Shown in pieces: positions 21,900 through 34,030 of a stretch of DNA of 64,000 nucleotides (position 1 is the first letter of the stretch; each line of letters begins with the position of its first letter). The notes beneath the pieces are model-generated. The model did not search any database, was not told where the DNA came from, and saw only the letters and a list, made by a program, of their open reading frames with translations. This stretch comes from Sceloporus undulatus (Eukaryota; Chordata; Lepidosauria; Squamata; Phrynosomatidae): NCBI RefSeq assembly GCF_019175285.1, contig NC_056527.1, positions 120,925,273 to 120,989,272 of the forward strand, written 5' to 3'. Made by a program: the position numbers and the translations under genes.

Positions 21900-21905
21900 T
21901 TTATT
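21900..21905 (-). terminator. SNRPG: SNRPG polyadenylation signal
   Basis: AATAAA on the minus strand lies about 100 nt past the SNRPG stop, giving a short 3'UTR that ends near 21885. PCYOX1 ends about 415 bp away on the opposite strand. Confidence 0.75.
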
Positions 21906-22000
21906 TAATAAAAAAACTACACAAGGAATGGTTACTTCTTGAAAAACAGACAATAATGATAAAAAAGGTATCCAGGCTGTAGTAGGGTCCAGTGGCTCAT

Positions 22001-24042
<2,042 letters not shown>

Positions 24043-24330
24043 GGTGCCTCCTCGCTTCAACCGCTGCTTCCTCCGCACACACTCCGGCCGGCGCTCTCCC
24101 ACCTCACGCACCGTGACGCAAGCACGTCGTGTCCGACCAACCAGGAGGAGCCTGCCGCGCATGCGCAAACGCCATCAGCGCAAGCAGCGCCATTATTACT
24201 CTGGGAATGCCATTGGCCTAACTGGACTCCTGGCGACCAATCGCCGCGGAGCGCTAACGCCCGCCCCCAGGCGACCAACCAATCAGCAGCACGGCTGTTG
24301 AAATATCCGCCCATCTCCCTGGACGCTTTC
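24043..24330 (-). promoter_or_regulatory. SNRPG: SNRPG CpG promoter with NRF1 motif
   Basis: CpG-rich sequence upstream of the SNRPG start contains GCGCATGCGC (about 24157-24166), a CCAAT pair (about 24236 and 24278, ccaatcg and ccaatcagc) and a gcgccatt YY1-like site near 24187. A related ctgcgcctgcgcag lies inside intron 1 near 23925. Confidence 0.65.
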
Positions 24331-24449
24331 AGGATTCCGCCAGGTCCTAAAGCCCGATATTTTTTTCTTAGCAGTTTCTTTCATTGGACTACAATTCCCA
24401 GAATTCCCCATAAGGGCATAAAAAAAGGAACTTTTACAAGCTTCTGCGC

Positions 24450-24618
24450 TTTAGGTGGAACCTGTCATGGGGCTTCCTTGTTCAAATTTGTTCAGAGGGT
24501 GTGCCATTGCCTCCTCCCAAGGCTGAGAGTGTGACCTATCCACTGGGTTTCCATGGCTGAGTAGGAATTCGAACCCTGGTCCCAAGTCGTAGTTCAAGGC
24601 CCAAATCATTACACTAAC
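24450..24618 (-). repeat. tRNA-derived SINE, minus orientation
   Basis: It contains inverted body and head segments: gttcagagggtgtgccattg, gggtttccatggctgag and ttcgaaccctggtc. It separates the SNRPG promoter from the FAM136A 3' region. Confidence 0.75.
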
Positions 24619-24667
24619 AATAAATTCAGAACGCAGCGCTCCTAAATCCCTGCAATGTGCAGGTCCC

Positions 24668-24673
24668 TTTATT
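24668..24673 (-). terminator. minus-strand AATAAA signal
   Basis: This would serve either a long FAM136A 3'UTR or the candidate exons at 25.1-25.8 kb. It lies just before an inverted SINE and is the most promising signal downstream of both. Confidence 0.4.
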
Positions 24674-25073
24674 CATGTATTTGAATCTTTTAGAAAACAC
24701 TTCACAGTTCAAAGAGAGGGAGGAGGAAACAGGGAAACAGAAAGCAGAGACAGGCAATTCCAATGGGAACGAATGCTGGTCTTACTGGCCACCAGTTCCT
24801 TCACTGGTGTCCGTAACATTTTCCATCCTGTTTACTGTCCGCAATCCACAGGCCTTCAAAGATGCCAATAGCTATCATTAAAAGTGGTACAATTCCGCTT
24901 TGCTAAACGCTCCTTAGGGCTTATGGAGGCATGTGGCCTTCTTTCGAATGTCACAGGGATTGATACAGACCATTTTGACCAATGAAGAGTTTATGGATTA
25001 AACAATAAAGGATAATTTCATACAGAGGAAATAAACTTTCATCTCAATTGTTGAGGCAATTTGTTCTCTCTTT

Positions 25074-25797
25074 TCACATTTCCTGTACCTGAAACTGAAC
25101 TTGAGCAGAATCATCAGGGACCTGAAGGCAACGCTTTTGCTTATTCTTCTGAATGGCCTGGGAGTGTTTCTTCAACTCAGTATTATAGCAAAGCCACTGT
25201 TCTGTCTCACGCTCGACTCTCACCCAAGAGCTGGACTCTGATTCGGCTCATGATTTTGGTCTTGAAGCAGCCCTTCCTTCTGCTAAAATCATGGCCTCCC
25301 AAGAAACAGCGATAGAGGAAGGATGAGAACCCAGAGGATCTCAGGGAGGCAGGGAAGAAACGCTGCTGCAACGGCTTCATTTCCACTTGCCTACTCACTG
25401 GATCTGGAGGCCCTTCATAGCCGGCTCCAAGCTCTTGATATCTGGCTGATGACTGTTCTTGTGGAGCATGTCCAGAGTAGCAGCATTGATAGTGCCAGAG
25501 CGGTCCTTCTTATCCAGGTTTTCATAGAGCATAGAGACGGAGTGCTGCTGCGTGTTTCCAGAGGTCACCAGAGGCACATCTGTAAGGCTGCTAATCAAAA
25601 TAGCGCCCACTCCTCACATTGAGACACTGAATGTGTCCCATTCTCCTATCCCTCCATGACTCAGAGAGAGAAAAAACATGGAAAACTGAGGAGGAAGGAA
25701 CACCAACGATGCACCACGGTGTACATACGTCACTGGCACCGAGAGGAATGGGGTCAATATCTCTCCGGTTATGATCCTCTGAAGCCTTTCTTCCACA
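25074..25797 (-). CDS. unrecognised exon-like open frames (candidate gene, partial)
   Basis: I do not recognise a family. Exon-like block A is 25729-25797 (acceptor TTCAG, donor GTATGT) and encodes VEERLQRIITGEILTPFLSV plus PVT. Block B is 25399-25587 (acceptor TTAGCAG, donor GTGAGT, 189 nt). Joined to A it keeps frame and starts LTDVPLVTSGNTQQHSVSML; it is polar and ends in MKGLQIQ. A third open frame, 25074-25247, reads ERETEQWLCYNTELKKHSQA and ends VQEM-stop. Its join to block B is not clear: the acceptors near 25280 lead into another frame that ends at about 25207. No upstream first exon was found. Block A begins about 200 nt past the FAM136A stop on the same strand. It could be a small gene, an alternative FAM136A 3' end, or a decayed gene. 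Confidence 0.35.
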
Positions 25798-25994
25798 CTG
25801 AACCCTCAAACAAAACCAGGACCACTGCAGCATCCATCATAGTATAGTCCTTGCATTAAAAGTAATAACAATAAAGCCCCCCTGCCTGAACCCAACTTTT
25901 TGGTACTCTGCATTTCCAGTAATTTCCTCACACCTTTCTCAGTTGTAACTCGGAGGCTACGTTTCCCCTCTTCCTCCTCACAGCCCCAGGAGTC

Positions 25995-27865
25995 CTACTG
26001 TGCGATCCCCGCCAAGGTCTCCTTCATCTTCTTGGTCATGCTGGGGATCAGGTGGACGTGGTCATCGACGCACTTGCTCACGCAGTTTTCCAGCTGCGAC
26101 TTGACCTGCTGCTCTTTGCTCCCGGAGTCTAAGGAGTCCTTGGCTTTGTCATTGCAGTGCATTGTGCAGCGAGAGAGGCGGTCCTGAAAGGGGGGAGAAA
26201 TACACAGTGGTTAGAGATAGAACCCACAAATCCCAAAGGTCCTGGGAGGCCAGTTTTTGACTTCCGAGACTTGCCTGGAAAAGTTTCAAAAATGAGAAAA
26301 GGGAACAAAACCAGAAGTGAATAGAATCTGACTTCCAATCTGGGGGTGCTGGAATCCCCCCCCCATGTTTTTGGGGAGAAATGGAGAAATGAGTACTCCT
26401 TGCTGGAATGGAAATACCAATGGAGGAAGGGGAATGAAAAATGGGGGTTTCCTATGAGGGCGTCAGGAAAATGTAGACCCCAGAGGGACAGAAAACTGCC
26501 CCTGTAGCTTCTGCCATTGCATGTCTCCGACATCAAGTCTCAAAGCAGCCTTTCGGAACTATTGCTGTTTTTTTCATCTATGTTAATTAACTAATTAGTT
26601 AGTGATCCACTCACTCACTCACAACACACCTTTTTCCAGCCTGTGGGGAGGAAAGGATTAAAGAGCTCATTGCGCACATGGGGCATACATCCATGGGTAA
26701 AGGCAATGCGCTTTTGAGTGTTGGACTGGGATTCCAGGTTTTGGGTGACCAGGGTTGACATCCCCATTTCGCCATAGAAACTCCATGTCCTTGAGCAAGT
26801 CGCAGACTCTCAGCCTCAGCAATAGCAGTAACTCTCCTGAAAAAACCTTGCCATGAAAACAGGTCTTAGAGCCACATAGTACTAGTTTGATTGTGGGAGA
26901 CCTGGGCTGAAATCCCTGTTCAGCCATGGAAAGCAGGCTTTTAAAACAGAAAGTTTTTAAGGCATGTGATGAAGTGTTGTTATAGTGATTTAATGTATTT
27001 TAGGCATTTTGATCTTTTTAAACTTGATTTTAGCATTGAGTTTGTTTTAATTATTGTAGCTAATACCATAGCTACAATAATTAGGAAGGCAGTGGTGGCA
27101 AACCTCCTCTGATGAAACCTTGCCAAAAAAACCTTGCAATTGGTTTGCCTTAGGGTTGCTGTACGTTGGAAGCAACCTGAAGTCACACAATAGAGCCATT
27201 GCTGCACCCCTCTTCGGCTCTTGCTATATTCCAGAGAAATGTCAGAGGCCAAACCCAGGAAGGCATGTGCCAGCCAAAGCCTCCTCACCTGAAACCTCTC
27301 CAGCTCTTGGGTGACCACCGCCTGGGCCTGGGCCAGGGGAGCATGGCAGCGCTCGATGCAATGGTGGACCTGTTGCATGGAAGCCTTGTCGTTCTCGCAG
27401 CAGGTTGCGCTGCACCGGAACATGATGCCCTGCAAAGAGATGCATGTCAGGAAGAGATCATCAGATTAAGCCTTCCAAATCGGGGTCAAAAGGCCTCCAG
27501 GGCCCTGCAGCCATTGTTTCCGAAGCTTCTCTCTTGAGCTGTCTGCCCTACAGACAAAGGTATAATTAATTTGTTTTTATTTATATACCACTATTCCAAA
27601 GATCATAGCGGTGAACAGCAAGTAAGCTAATTAGCAAGTAAGCTAATTTGCCCCCAACAGTCTGGGTACTCATTTTAGCTCCCTCCTCGGAAGGAGGCAA
27701 GCCTGAGTCAAGGTATAGCAGGTATCACAGATAGATAGAGACATGTATATATATACACACACACACACATATATGGATATATCCCACAGCTACAGCCAGA
27801 AGGATTGCTCAGATATATATACTTAATGATGATGATGATAATTCCTGTGCACAGAGTTCAATTCA

Positions 27866-27896
<31 letters not shown>

Positions 27897-28496
27897 CACA
27901 TGTGAATTTTCATATGCATATATATGGATATATCTCTCAGCTCCAGCCAGAGGAGTTGCTCAGATATGTGGCTAATAATGACGATGATTATAATTCCTAA
28001 TTCTTTTCCTGTGCACAGAGAGTTAAATTCAATTCAATATATATATATATATATAGTATATCCCACATATATTTTCCATGCATATGTACATATATCTATA
28101 TCTATAGCCATGTATATATATGTGTGTGTGTGTGTACATAGAAAAATATATGTGGGGATATACTGTACAGTATATATGTCTTTATACAGGGGATATATGC
28201 CCCCCAAAGCTTTTAAAGGGCAGAGAGAGGAGTCTGGGACTTGTAGTCCACAAAGCCCCCCAGCGAGGGGGATTCTGGGTGCTGCAATCCAACAGAAGGG
28301 GATTCTGGGCAGTGCAGTCCAAGAAAGTGACTGTAGTCCTAGGAAGCCTGGGACTTCCCCAAGGGACTTTGTGGGGCCCTCCGACCTGCATCTTCCGGAT
28401 GGCCTCCCTCTCCAGCCCTTGCACCATGCCGTCGACGGCCTCTTGCACACGGAGCTGCTGAGCCTCGGCTGCTGCTGCTGCTGCCGCTGCCATCAT
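25995..28496 (-). CDS. FAM136A: FAM136A mitochondrial CX3C protein
   Basis: FAM136A is a small, soluble, mainly mitochondrial intermembrane-space protein. Three coding exons join in frame: 28386-28496, 27289-27429 and 25995-26183. They give 146 residues (human 138). Twin CX3C pairs are visible: CSATC and CIERC in exon 2, CTMHC and CVSKC in exon 3, as in the family. The N-terminus has two adjacent methionines (28494-28496 and 28491-28493). The second has the better Kozak context (A at -3, G at +4), so the protein may be 145 residues. A run of eight alanines precedes [11 protein letters not shown] and explains most of the extra length. The donor of exon 1 is GTCGGA, a weak site. Confidence 0.95.
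26680..26935 (+). repeat. tRNA-derived SINE copies, degenerate
   Basis: Segments ggtgaccagggttgacatcc, gactctcagcctcagcaata and ccttgccatgaaaac form one degenerate copy. The head of another (gggagacctgggctgaaatc, 26905-26931) follows at once. Both lie in FAM136A intron 2. Confidence 0.55.
27081..27193 (+). repeat. tRNA-derived SINE, 3' part
   Basis: The segments ggcagtggtggcaaacctcc, ccttgccaaaaaaaccttgc and gcaacctgaagtcacacaat are the SINE tail. It may be the missing tail of the copy ending at 26931, split by the AT-rich insert at 26935-27080. Confidence 0.6.
27769..28055 (+). repeat. tandem duplication with (TA)n tracts
   Basis: Two units of about 125-135 bp (27769-27893 and 27920-28055) share atatatggatatatc, then cagccaga, then ttgctcagatat and gtgcacagag, and each ends in attcaat plus a (TA)n run. 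They lie in FAM136A intron 1. Confidence 0.75.
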
Positions 28497-28671
28497 GCCC
28501 TTCCTGGACTCGCACGGGTCAAAACCGCCGCGGAACTACATGCCCCGTGAGCCCTTGCGAGGCCAAGAGGCGGAGCCGACGTTGCGCATGCGCAGGAGCG
28601 CCACTCTCGCACTCTCGCACTCTGGTTCCAATCCTTTCCTTTCCCTCTTTTACTGGCAGGCATAGTCCAGC
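28497..28671 (-). promoter_or_regulatory. FAM136A: FAM136A promoter with NRF1 motif
   Basis: GC-rich sequence immediately upstream of the FAM136A start carries tgcgcatgcgca (28583-28594), an NRF1 palindrome. This fits a nuclear gene for a mitochondrial protein. No TATA box was seen. Confidence 0.65.
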
Positions 28672-28785
28672 CAGAGCCAGTTTGGCGTAGTGGGTTGGGC
28701 GTTGGGCTAGGACTCTGCAGGCCAGGGTTCGAATTCTAATTAGCCCAATTAAGTCACACTCTCTCAGCCTCAAAAGAGACGACAT
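28672..28785 (+). repeat. tRNA-derived SINE, 5' part
   Basis: The tRNA-like head is clear: agccagtttggcgtagtggg (A box) and agggttcgaattcta (B box), followed by cacactctctcagcctcaa. The 3' half is lost. It lies inside the FAM136A upstream region. Confidence 0.8.
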
Positions 28786-28839
28786 TTGACATAAGCCGGA
28801 AACAAAGCACACATGACCCAACAGTTCGCCCCGTCTGTG

Positions 28840-29190
28840 ACAGACAGCAAAGGGAACCAATAGAAACTTGGTAGTGGGTGCGAGGAGGAGGGACAAACAG
28901 GAGCAAAAAGCGCAGAAGCGCGTGAGGTAAATAGCGCTGCACTTCTTCCCGCCTTTTTTTAGATCCTGATGTACAGCGACAAGGACCAATGGGAAGTTTA
29001 GGATGAAGGCGAGGGGAGGGGCGGAAACCCAAAGTTGTGGGAAAGAGACCAGCTGCTGAACACCGAGCCACGTGGAGCGTGATTGGCTGTTTCCCTTCCC
29101 GCCTTTTTTAATCAGCCAATAAGGAGTTAAGCTATTTGATGAATAGGTTTAACGGGCCAATGGGAAGCCGAGAGGCGGGATAAGCCACCA
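28840..29190. promoter_or_regulatory. cluster of CCAAT and TTCCCGCC motifs
   Basis: CCAAT boxes in either orientation occur at about 28856, 28985, 29079, 29115 and 29157 (three in the context ccaatgggaag or attggctgtttccc). They alternate with E2F-like ttcccgcc at about 28946 and 29095 and ggcggga at about 29172. Parts of the cluster look duplicated (cccgcctttttt occurs twice). It sits 350-700 bp upstream of FAM136A and could drive transcription to either side. Confidence 0.5.
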
Positions 29191-29796
29191 AGGGCCTGAG
29201 GGGAGGTGAACGCGTGTGTTTTTGAGTAGAGAGGACAGAGGAGGCGCCTGAGGAGATTTAGATTGCTTTAAATTGAGTATTTCCACGTAATAAGCATGGT
29301 ATAGTAATGCCACATCGTTGTTTAAATACCTTTACAACCTTTACAACGTCAAGCTTCGCATTTCCACCAAATAAACATTTCATTATTTACTGCTGAAGTA
29401 TACAATGCCCAGACAGTGCAACACAAATATATATATTTCTAGAAAGATGTATGCCTTTCTGATAGATAATTCTGGTATCTAAATCACACAGGTTTTGAAC
29501 TCCTTTTATATTCCATTCCCTTCTCTATGTCCCCCGTTAATAATAACAACAATGTTTATTTATAATGCCCTTTCCAAAAAGGTGGGGATTATTATTTTTA
29601 TTGAGTATCTCCACATAATAAAACATAACAATCATGGTATGATGATGCCATATAGATGTTTAAATATCTTCCCAATCAAAGACACCAAGCTTTGCTCCAA
29701 TATTAGTCTTTCATTAATTATTTAAGGATAAATGTATCTAGTGTAATACAAATTGTTTTGTGAAGTATATGTTTCTATGAAGATATGTCCCTTTCT

Positions 29797-29797
29797 G

Positions 29798-29844
<47 letters not shown>

Positions 29845-29992
29845 CACACAATATATATGTGTGTGTGTATATATATATATGTATACACAATATTTATATA
29901 TACTATATATATGCACACATATTTATACAATATATATGTGTGTGTATACACTATACTGTATACAGTATATACACACACACACACACACACAC
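29797..29992. repeat. (TA)n / (CA)n compound microsatellite
   Basis: Alternating ta, ca and gt tracts of about 195 bp expand the second copy of the preceding tandem duplication. Confidence 0.9.
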
Positions 29993-30350
29993 TCTTCTGT
30001 TAATCATGTAGGGTTTTAACTCTTTGCTATTCCATTCCCCTTCTGAGAGGGGGAAAAAGGCAGGTGTGTGAAAGGGGCACGCTTTGATTTCCATCTCTTA
30101 TTTTTAATTACATTTTAATTGAATTAATTTTTAATTTTATTTTATTTTGAGCAGCATTTTAAGAGCTTTTACCTCACAGAATGAAAAGAGTGGGATGATG
30201 AAGCATGAGGGGGATTTTTAATTTAAAAAAAACCGCCTGAGGAGGAGATTTTGAGGCACTGGAAGGGTTTGGAATAACTCTGTGAGGTAAAAAAAACACT
30301 GAATGTGTGGGGTTTTTAATTTCCCCCAAGGAGGGAAACCTAAAAAGATG

Positions 30351-30353
30351 AAG

Positions 30354-30392
<39 letters not shown>
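30351..30392 (+). repeat. (AAT)n microsatellite
   Basis: Uninterrupted ataataat tract. Confidence 0.9.
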
Positions 30393-31111
30393 GATACTTG
30401 AGGGGGCGCCTGAGAATAAAAGGTTGGAAAAAGGAAAGGAGAAAGGAAAGGAGCAGAAGCTGAGGAGAAAAAGAGAATTTTAAGCACTTCGATTTAAGGC
30501 TGAGGCGCAAAAGGGCGGGAAATCAAGAGTTGTTGTGAGGGGATTTTTAATTTAAAAAGGAGCTTCTGAGGAGATTTTAAGGCACTGATTATAATAACTC
30601 TGTTATTGTTGTACTGAAGGGTCATTGTGTGTATTTGGAAGGATTCCTAGAGAGAATAATTGAAGCCACCAAAGTCAAAGCTGCAAATGTGGAGGGACAA
30701 CTGTGTATATTCCAAGTAGGACCTCCAGCTGCCCTTCTAGTCCTACGTTCATACATTGCTGGATTAATAATTAATTTCTATGTGGAGTAATTTAATCCTC
30801 CACTGGAGGGCACTGGCATTGCTTTGAATAAGAGTATCTATCCCTGGTTGGTTTGTCCACTACTATTTCTTATATAATATCTATCACATTCACATCCTCC
30901 TTATTTTCTTATATCTTTAATATCTTCTCAATTCCTTCATTCTTATTCCTTCTTCCCTTTCTCACTCATTCTCTCTCATCTCCTCCCATCTTATACCATC
31001 TTTCTTTCCTGGCTCCTTAATTCTTAATCTCTCCTTCCCTTTTTTTTTTTGTCCCCTTCCTTCCTTCCTTAAATAAAAGCAGCTAGAAACCCACAAGCAT
31101 AATGGCTTATA

Positions 31112-31169
<58 letters not shown>
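31112..31169 (+). repeat. (AAT)n microsatellite
   Basis: About 19 repeats of aat. It is followed by a minus-oriented LINE-tail-like piece (tttgtatttcctgcctctct ... aaggcagg), which is interrupted by the assembly gap. Confidence 0.9.
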
Positions 31170-31242
31170 TTTGTATTTGTATTTCCTGCCTCTCTCTGCA
31201 GATCAAGGCAGGATCACAGCATAGGATAAAAACTTACAAATT

Positions 31243-31252
31243 NNNNNNNNNN
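31243..31252. other. assembly gap of 10 N
   Basis: Ten N lie inside repeat-derived sequence. The true gap length is unknown. A TTA tract follows at about 31422-31455. Confidence 0.98.
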
Positions 31253-31479
31253 ACAACATATTCAATAAAATCACAATATCATTACAATTAGTCAAATGTT
31301 CAGCTTGTGGTCTCCTAGGACTCCTAGATCCCTTTCGCATGTAGTCTTGTCAAGCCAGGCAGTGATGGCCCATTGAATCCCTTGTGGAATGATAAATTAA
31401 CATTTTGGTTATATTGCATTGTTATTGTTGTTGTTATTATTATTATTATTATTAACCTTTATTTGTTTCAATAGGTCTG

Positions 31480-32240
31480 TTCCAGCTGAGACTAGCTGCT
31501 GGGTTCAGTCCAGTATAGATATAGGTGTATTCAGCTTATACACACATGCATTTGCTTTTTGGACCCCGGTGTGCTCTGACCAAGAGACCGCCTTCATAAT
31601 ATGGAAAAACAGAAGGGTTTCCCATTGGCAAAGGGTCAAGCAAGGCTGCGTTTTAGTTGTGGAGAGGAGTGGGACCAGCTAGTGGGGTTTCATCACAAAC
31701 ATGGGACCTCTTTTTCCCTTTTGGCACCAAATTGGTGTTGGCTTGAAGCGAAATGAGATCAGCTCCTCCGCAGCCCCTGAGTGTTCCCACTGTTAGTGCC
31801 GAAGCCTTAAATTCGGCTGCGTCTCCCAGGGCAAAGGCTTCCAAAGAGAATCAATAAATCCTTCTTCTCTCTCAGGCCAGACTGGATGTATCTTTGGCTC
31901 CCTTTGGTCTTTCCGATGTGTAACGTACTGTGTAAGTCTGGAGTTTCTTAAGCTCTTTGACCTGGGCTTTGCATACACACACAGTGCAGTCCTTGAAGGG
32001 GGACTTTTCCATCCCGGCCCCCCTGATTTTCAGCAGGCGCCCGTAATTTTTTATTTTAGCAGGATGGGAGTTTTGCAAGCGCCGTGAATTAGTTCATGTC
32101 TGCAAAAGAGTCGCTTTGAAGATGTCATGGTGTGTTTTAGGCAGCAAACTGCACCAGAGGCAGAGAGGGATTGCTTCATCGGCTGCATTGTCTAAGAAAA
32201 AGAAACGCTCCTTTCAGTCTTTTCGAGGCGGAGAGTAGAG
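31480..32240. other. unique-looking intergenic stretch
   Basis: About 750 bp without recognised repeats, with mixed base composition and several short open frames but no splice-bounded exon that I can support. It could hold regulatory DNA for TGFA. That is only inference from its lack of repeats. Confidence 0.3.
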
Positions 32241-32249
32241 TTTATTACT

Positions 32250-32516
32250 GTATATACTTGAGTACAAATCGATCTCATGTATAAGTCGAGGGCAGGTTTG
32301 GGGGTCAAAATTAGGGATTTTGATATGACACACAGATAAAACTTGGGGTCATGTAACAAAGGATCTAAAGGATGAAGCCAACGAAAACAGTTTCAAAGGA
32401 ATTACAAAATTGCAGGATCCATAATAAGAATACGAATAAGAAGTCTACTCAGATTTTGGGGGTCAAATTTTTGACTAACATTTCTAGACTTATGCATGAG
32501 TATTTACAGTATGTTA
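32250..32516. mobile_element. MITE with tactgtatatact-type ends
   Basis: The left end tactgtatatacttgagta and the right end, inverted (tactgtaaatactcatgcat), pair over about 35 bp, including tataagtcga/tctagacttatgc. The nonautonomous DNA element has no coding frame of note. Confidence 0.7.
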
Positions 32517-32719
32517 ATTCAATAGAAGCTTCTGATGCTACTTATATTGCTTAGCATCCACCTCAGAGTTTCAAACCAGTTCACCTATTGATGCTCAGTG
32601 ATGAGAAATAAAATGCAGACTGATGAGCAGTTGTTATATTTGGAAGCAGTAGCAGAAAACTCAACTCCCTTCTTTATTAGTTCCCTAAAAAAACACACAC
32701 ACATCACAAAGAGTGTATC

Positions 32720-32942
32720 CCCATTGCAGAAATGAAGCAGTTTGACACCACTTTAACTGCCCTGACTCTTTCCTATAGGATCCTGGGATCTGTAGGGATT
32801 TTTTGTAGAAAACCCTCTAACCGGTTTGCCTTAGGAGGGTCTCACAAGACCCTCGGGAGAAAAGCGGCATAACAATGAAATAAATAAATAACATTAGGGT
32901 CATCGTAAGTTGGAAATGACTAGAAGGCGTACATGACAACAA
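32720..32942 (+). repeat. MITE fragment followed by SINE and LINE-tail fragments
   Basis: 32722-32802 is the left arm of the gtttgacaccactttaactg MITE family. 32812-32942 holds SINE pieces (ccggtttgccttagg; gtaagttggaaatgactaga) interrupted by a LINE-tail-like gagaaaagcggcataac segment. Confidence 0.6.
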
Positions 32943-33252
32943 CTGGAAAATCTCATGTTTAGGGCATTCTTTCCCAGCCTTGAGGGTTCAGGAGGGAAAG
33001 GATGGTCTTTGGAAAACCGACAATAAGATTTTGAGTCTGAGAAGGGATGACTGGGCACCGACTCTGAAAGTGTTTGGCTCTGAGACATAAGAGACAACTG
33101 TCCCTTCCAGAAGAAGTGGCTGAAAGAGTCATAAATCCGTCACCAGGTTTATTTAGTAGGAAGCCTGCTCTTTGCCCCAAAGGAAGCGGTGGCTGACTGT
33201 GCTGCCCATAGCCTTTGCCCATTGTCAGACCGCTTTTGCAATCGCCTCCTTT

Positions 33253-33335
33253 GTTGCTGCTGTGTGCCTTCGAGTCATTTCCAACTTACGGAAACCCTAA
33301 GAGTTTTTCCGGTGCATTTTGGGCCCAGGAAAGGA
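33253..33335 (-). repeat. tRNA-derived SINE, 3' tail
   Basis: Inverted tail tgtgccttcgagtcatttcc then aacttacggaaaccctaag. A (CAG)n tract follows at about 33639-33657. 32943-33250 and 33336-33890 otherwise show nothing recognised. Confidence 0.65.
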
Positions 33336-33889
33336 GACCGCCACAATTTCATTGGACAAAAATAGCAAAACATGAATGATATGAAGACTCTAAACATGAT
33401 TATTTCAACCGGAACTGCTCTTTAAGTGACATCCAAATAAGTGGCTCTGCCTTCCCTTAGCACACCTGAGTTTTCAATGCCCTGCTTTCATTCCAAGCTT
33501 GCATTGCTCAATCCTTATTTCCAATATTTCAGGGAAGGATGCTTATATGAAAAGGTTAAGGGAGATTCCAGGAATACTGAATTCGAGAAAAGCCAGAGCA
33601 GACCTTGCACAGCTTTCCAAAGCCTTTCCACTTCCAGCAGCAGCAGCAGCAGCAGCATTTTCCCCTGCCTTTGGTGTGGGAAAAGGCCTCCCTTTGTTCT
33701 CCTCCTGTGGTTTGCTTTAATTTGCCACAGGCCATTAGGGACCAGTTTAGGGCTCAGGGTCTTATTACCATCCAGCTGTTCTGGGAAGGAAAGTCAATAA
33801 CAAAAGGACTCTCCTTCCCTTAACCTATTAGCTCAGTTAGCTAGTGATGGCTTTGCCTCTGCAAAGGAAAAAAGATTCATATTCTGGGT

Positions 33890-34030
33890 TGCTGTATTGG
33901 CCATAGAGCAAAGTACAACTACATCCAAAAGGGACAAAACAGTGATACCTTTAATTGGCCAACCAAAGTGCACAAAATACATGACACACGCTTTTGAAGC
34001 TCCACTGGCTTCTTCACCAGGCAAAGGTGT
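33890..34030 (+). repeat. repeat with acctttaattggccaac segment
   Basis: The order gtattggccatagagcaaag ... acctttaattggccaaccaa ... cttttgaagctccactggct ... tcttcaccaggcaaagg resembles the wider palindromic repeat group at 36.6 and 50.9 kb. The family name is not known to me. Confidence 0.4.

Larger units (their letters stand above)
29233..30605. repeat. degenerate tandem duplications, about 330-bp period
   Basis: Segment 29275-29530 (gagtatttccacgtaataag ... tattccattcccttct) recurs at 29602-30045 with the same landmarks in order. Segment 30208-30282 (ggatttttaatttaaaa ... aataactctgt) recurs at 30537-30604. The offsets are 327 and 329 bp. The motif cgcctgagga also occurs near 29239 and 30234. 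No coding frame is preserved. Confidence 0.55.

Noticed and set aside
27924-28550. 208-codon plus-strand frame
   Set aside because: It consists of TA/TG microsatellite translation and the antisense of FAM136A exon 1.
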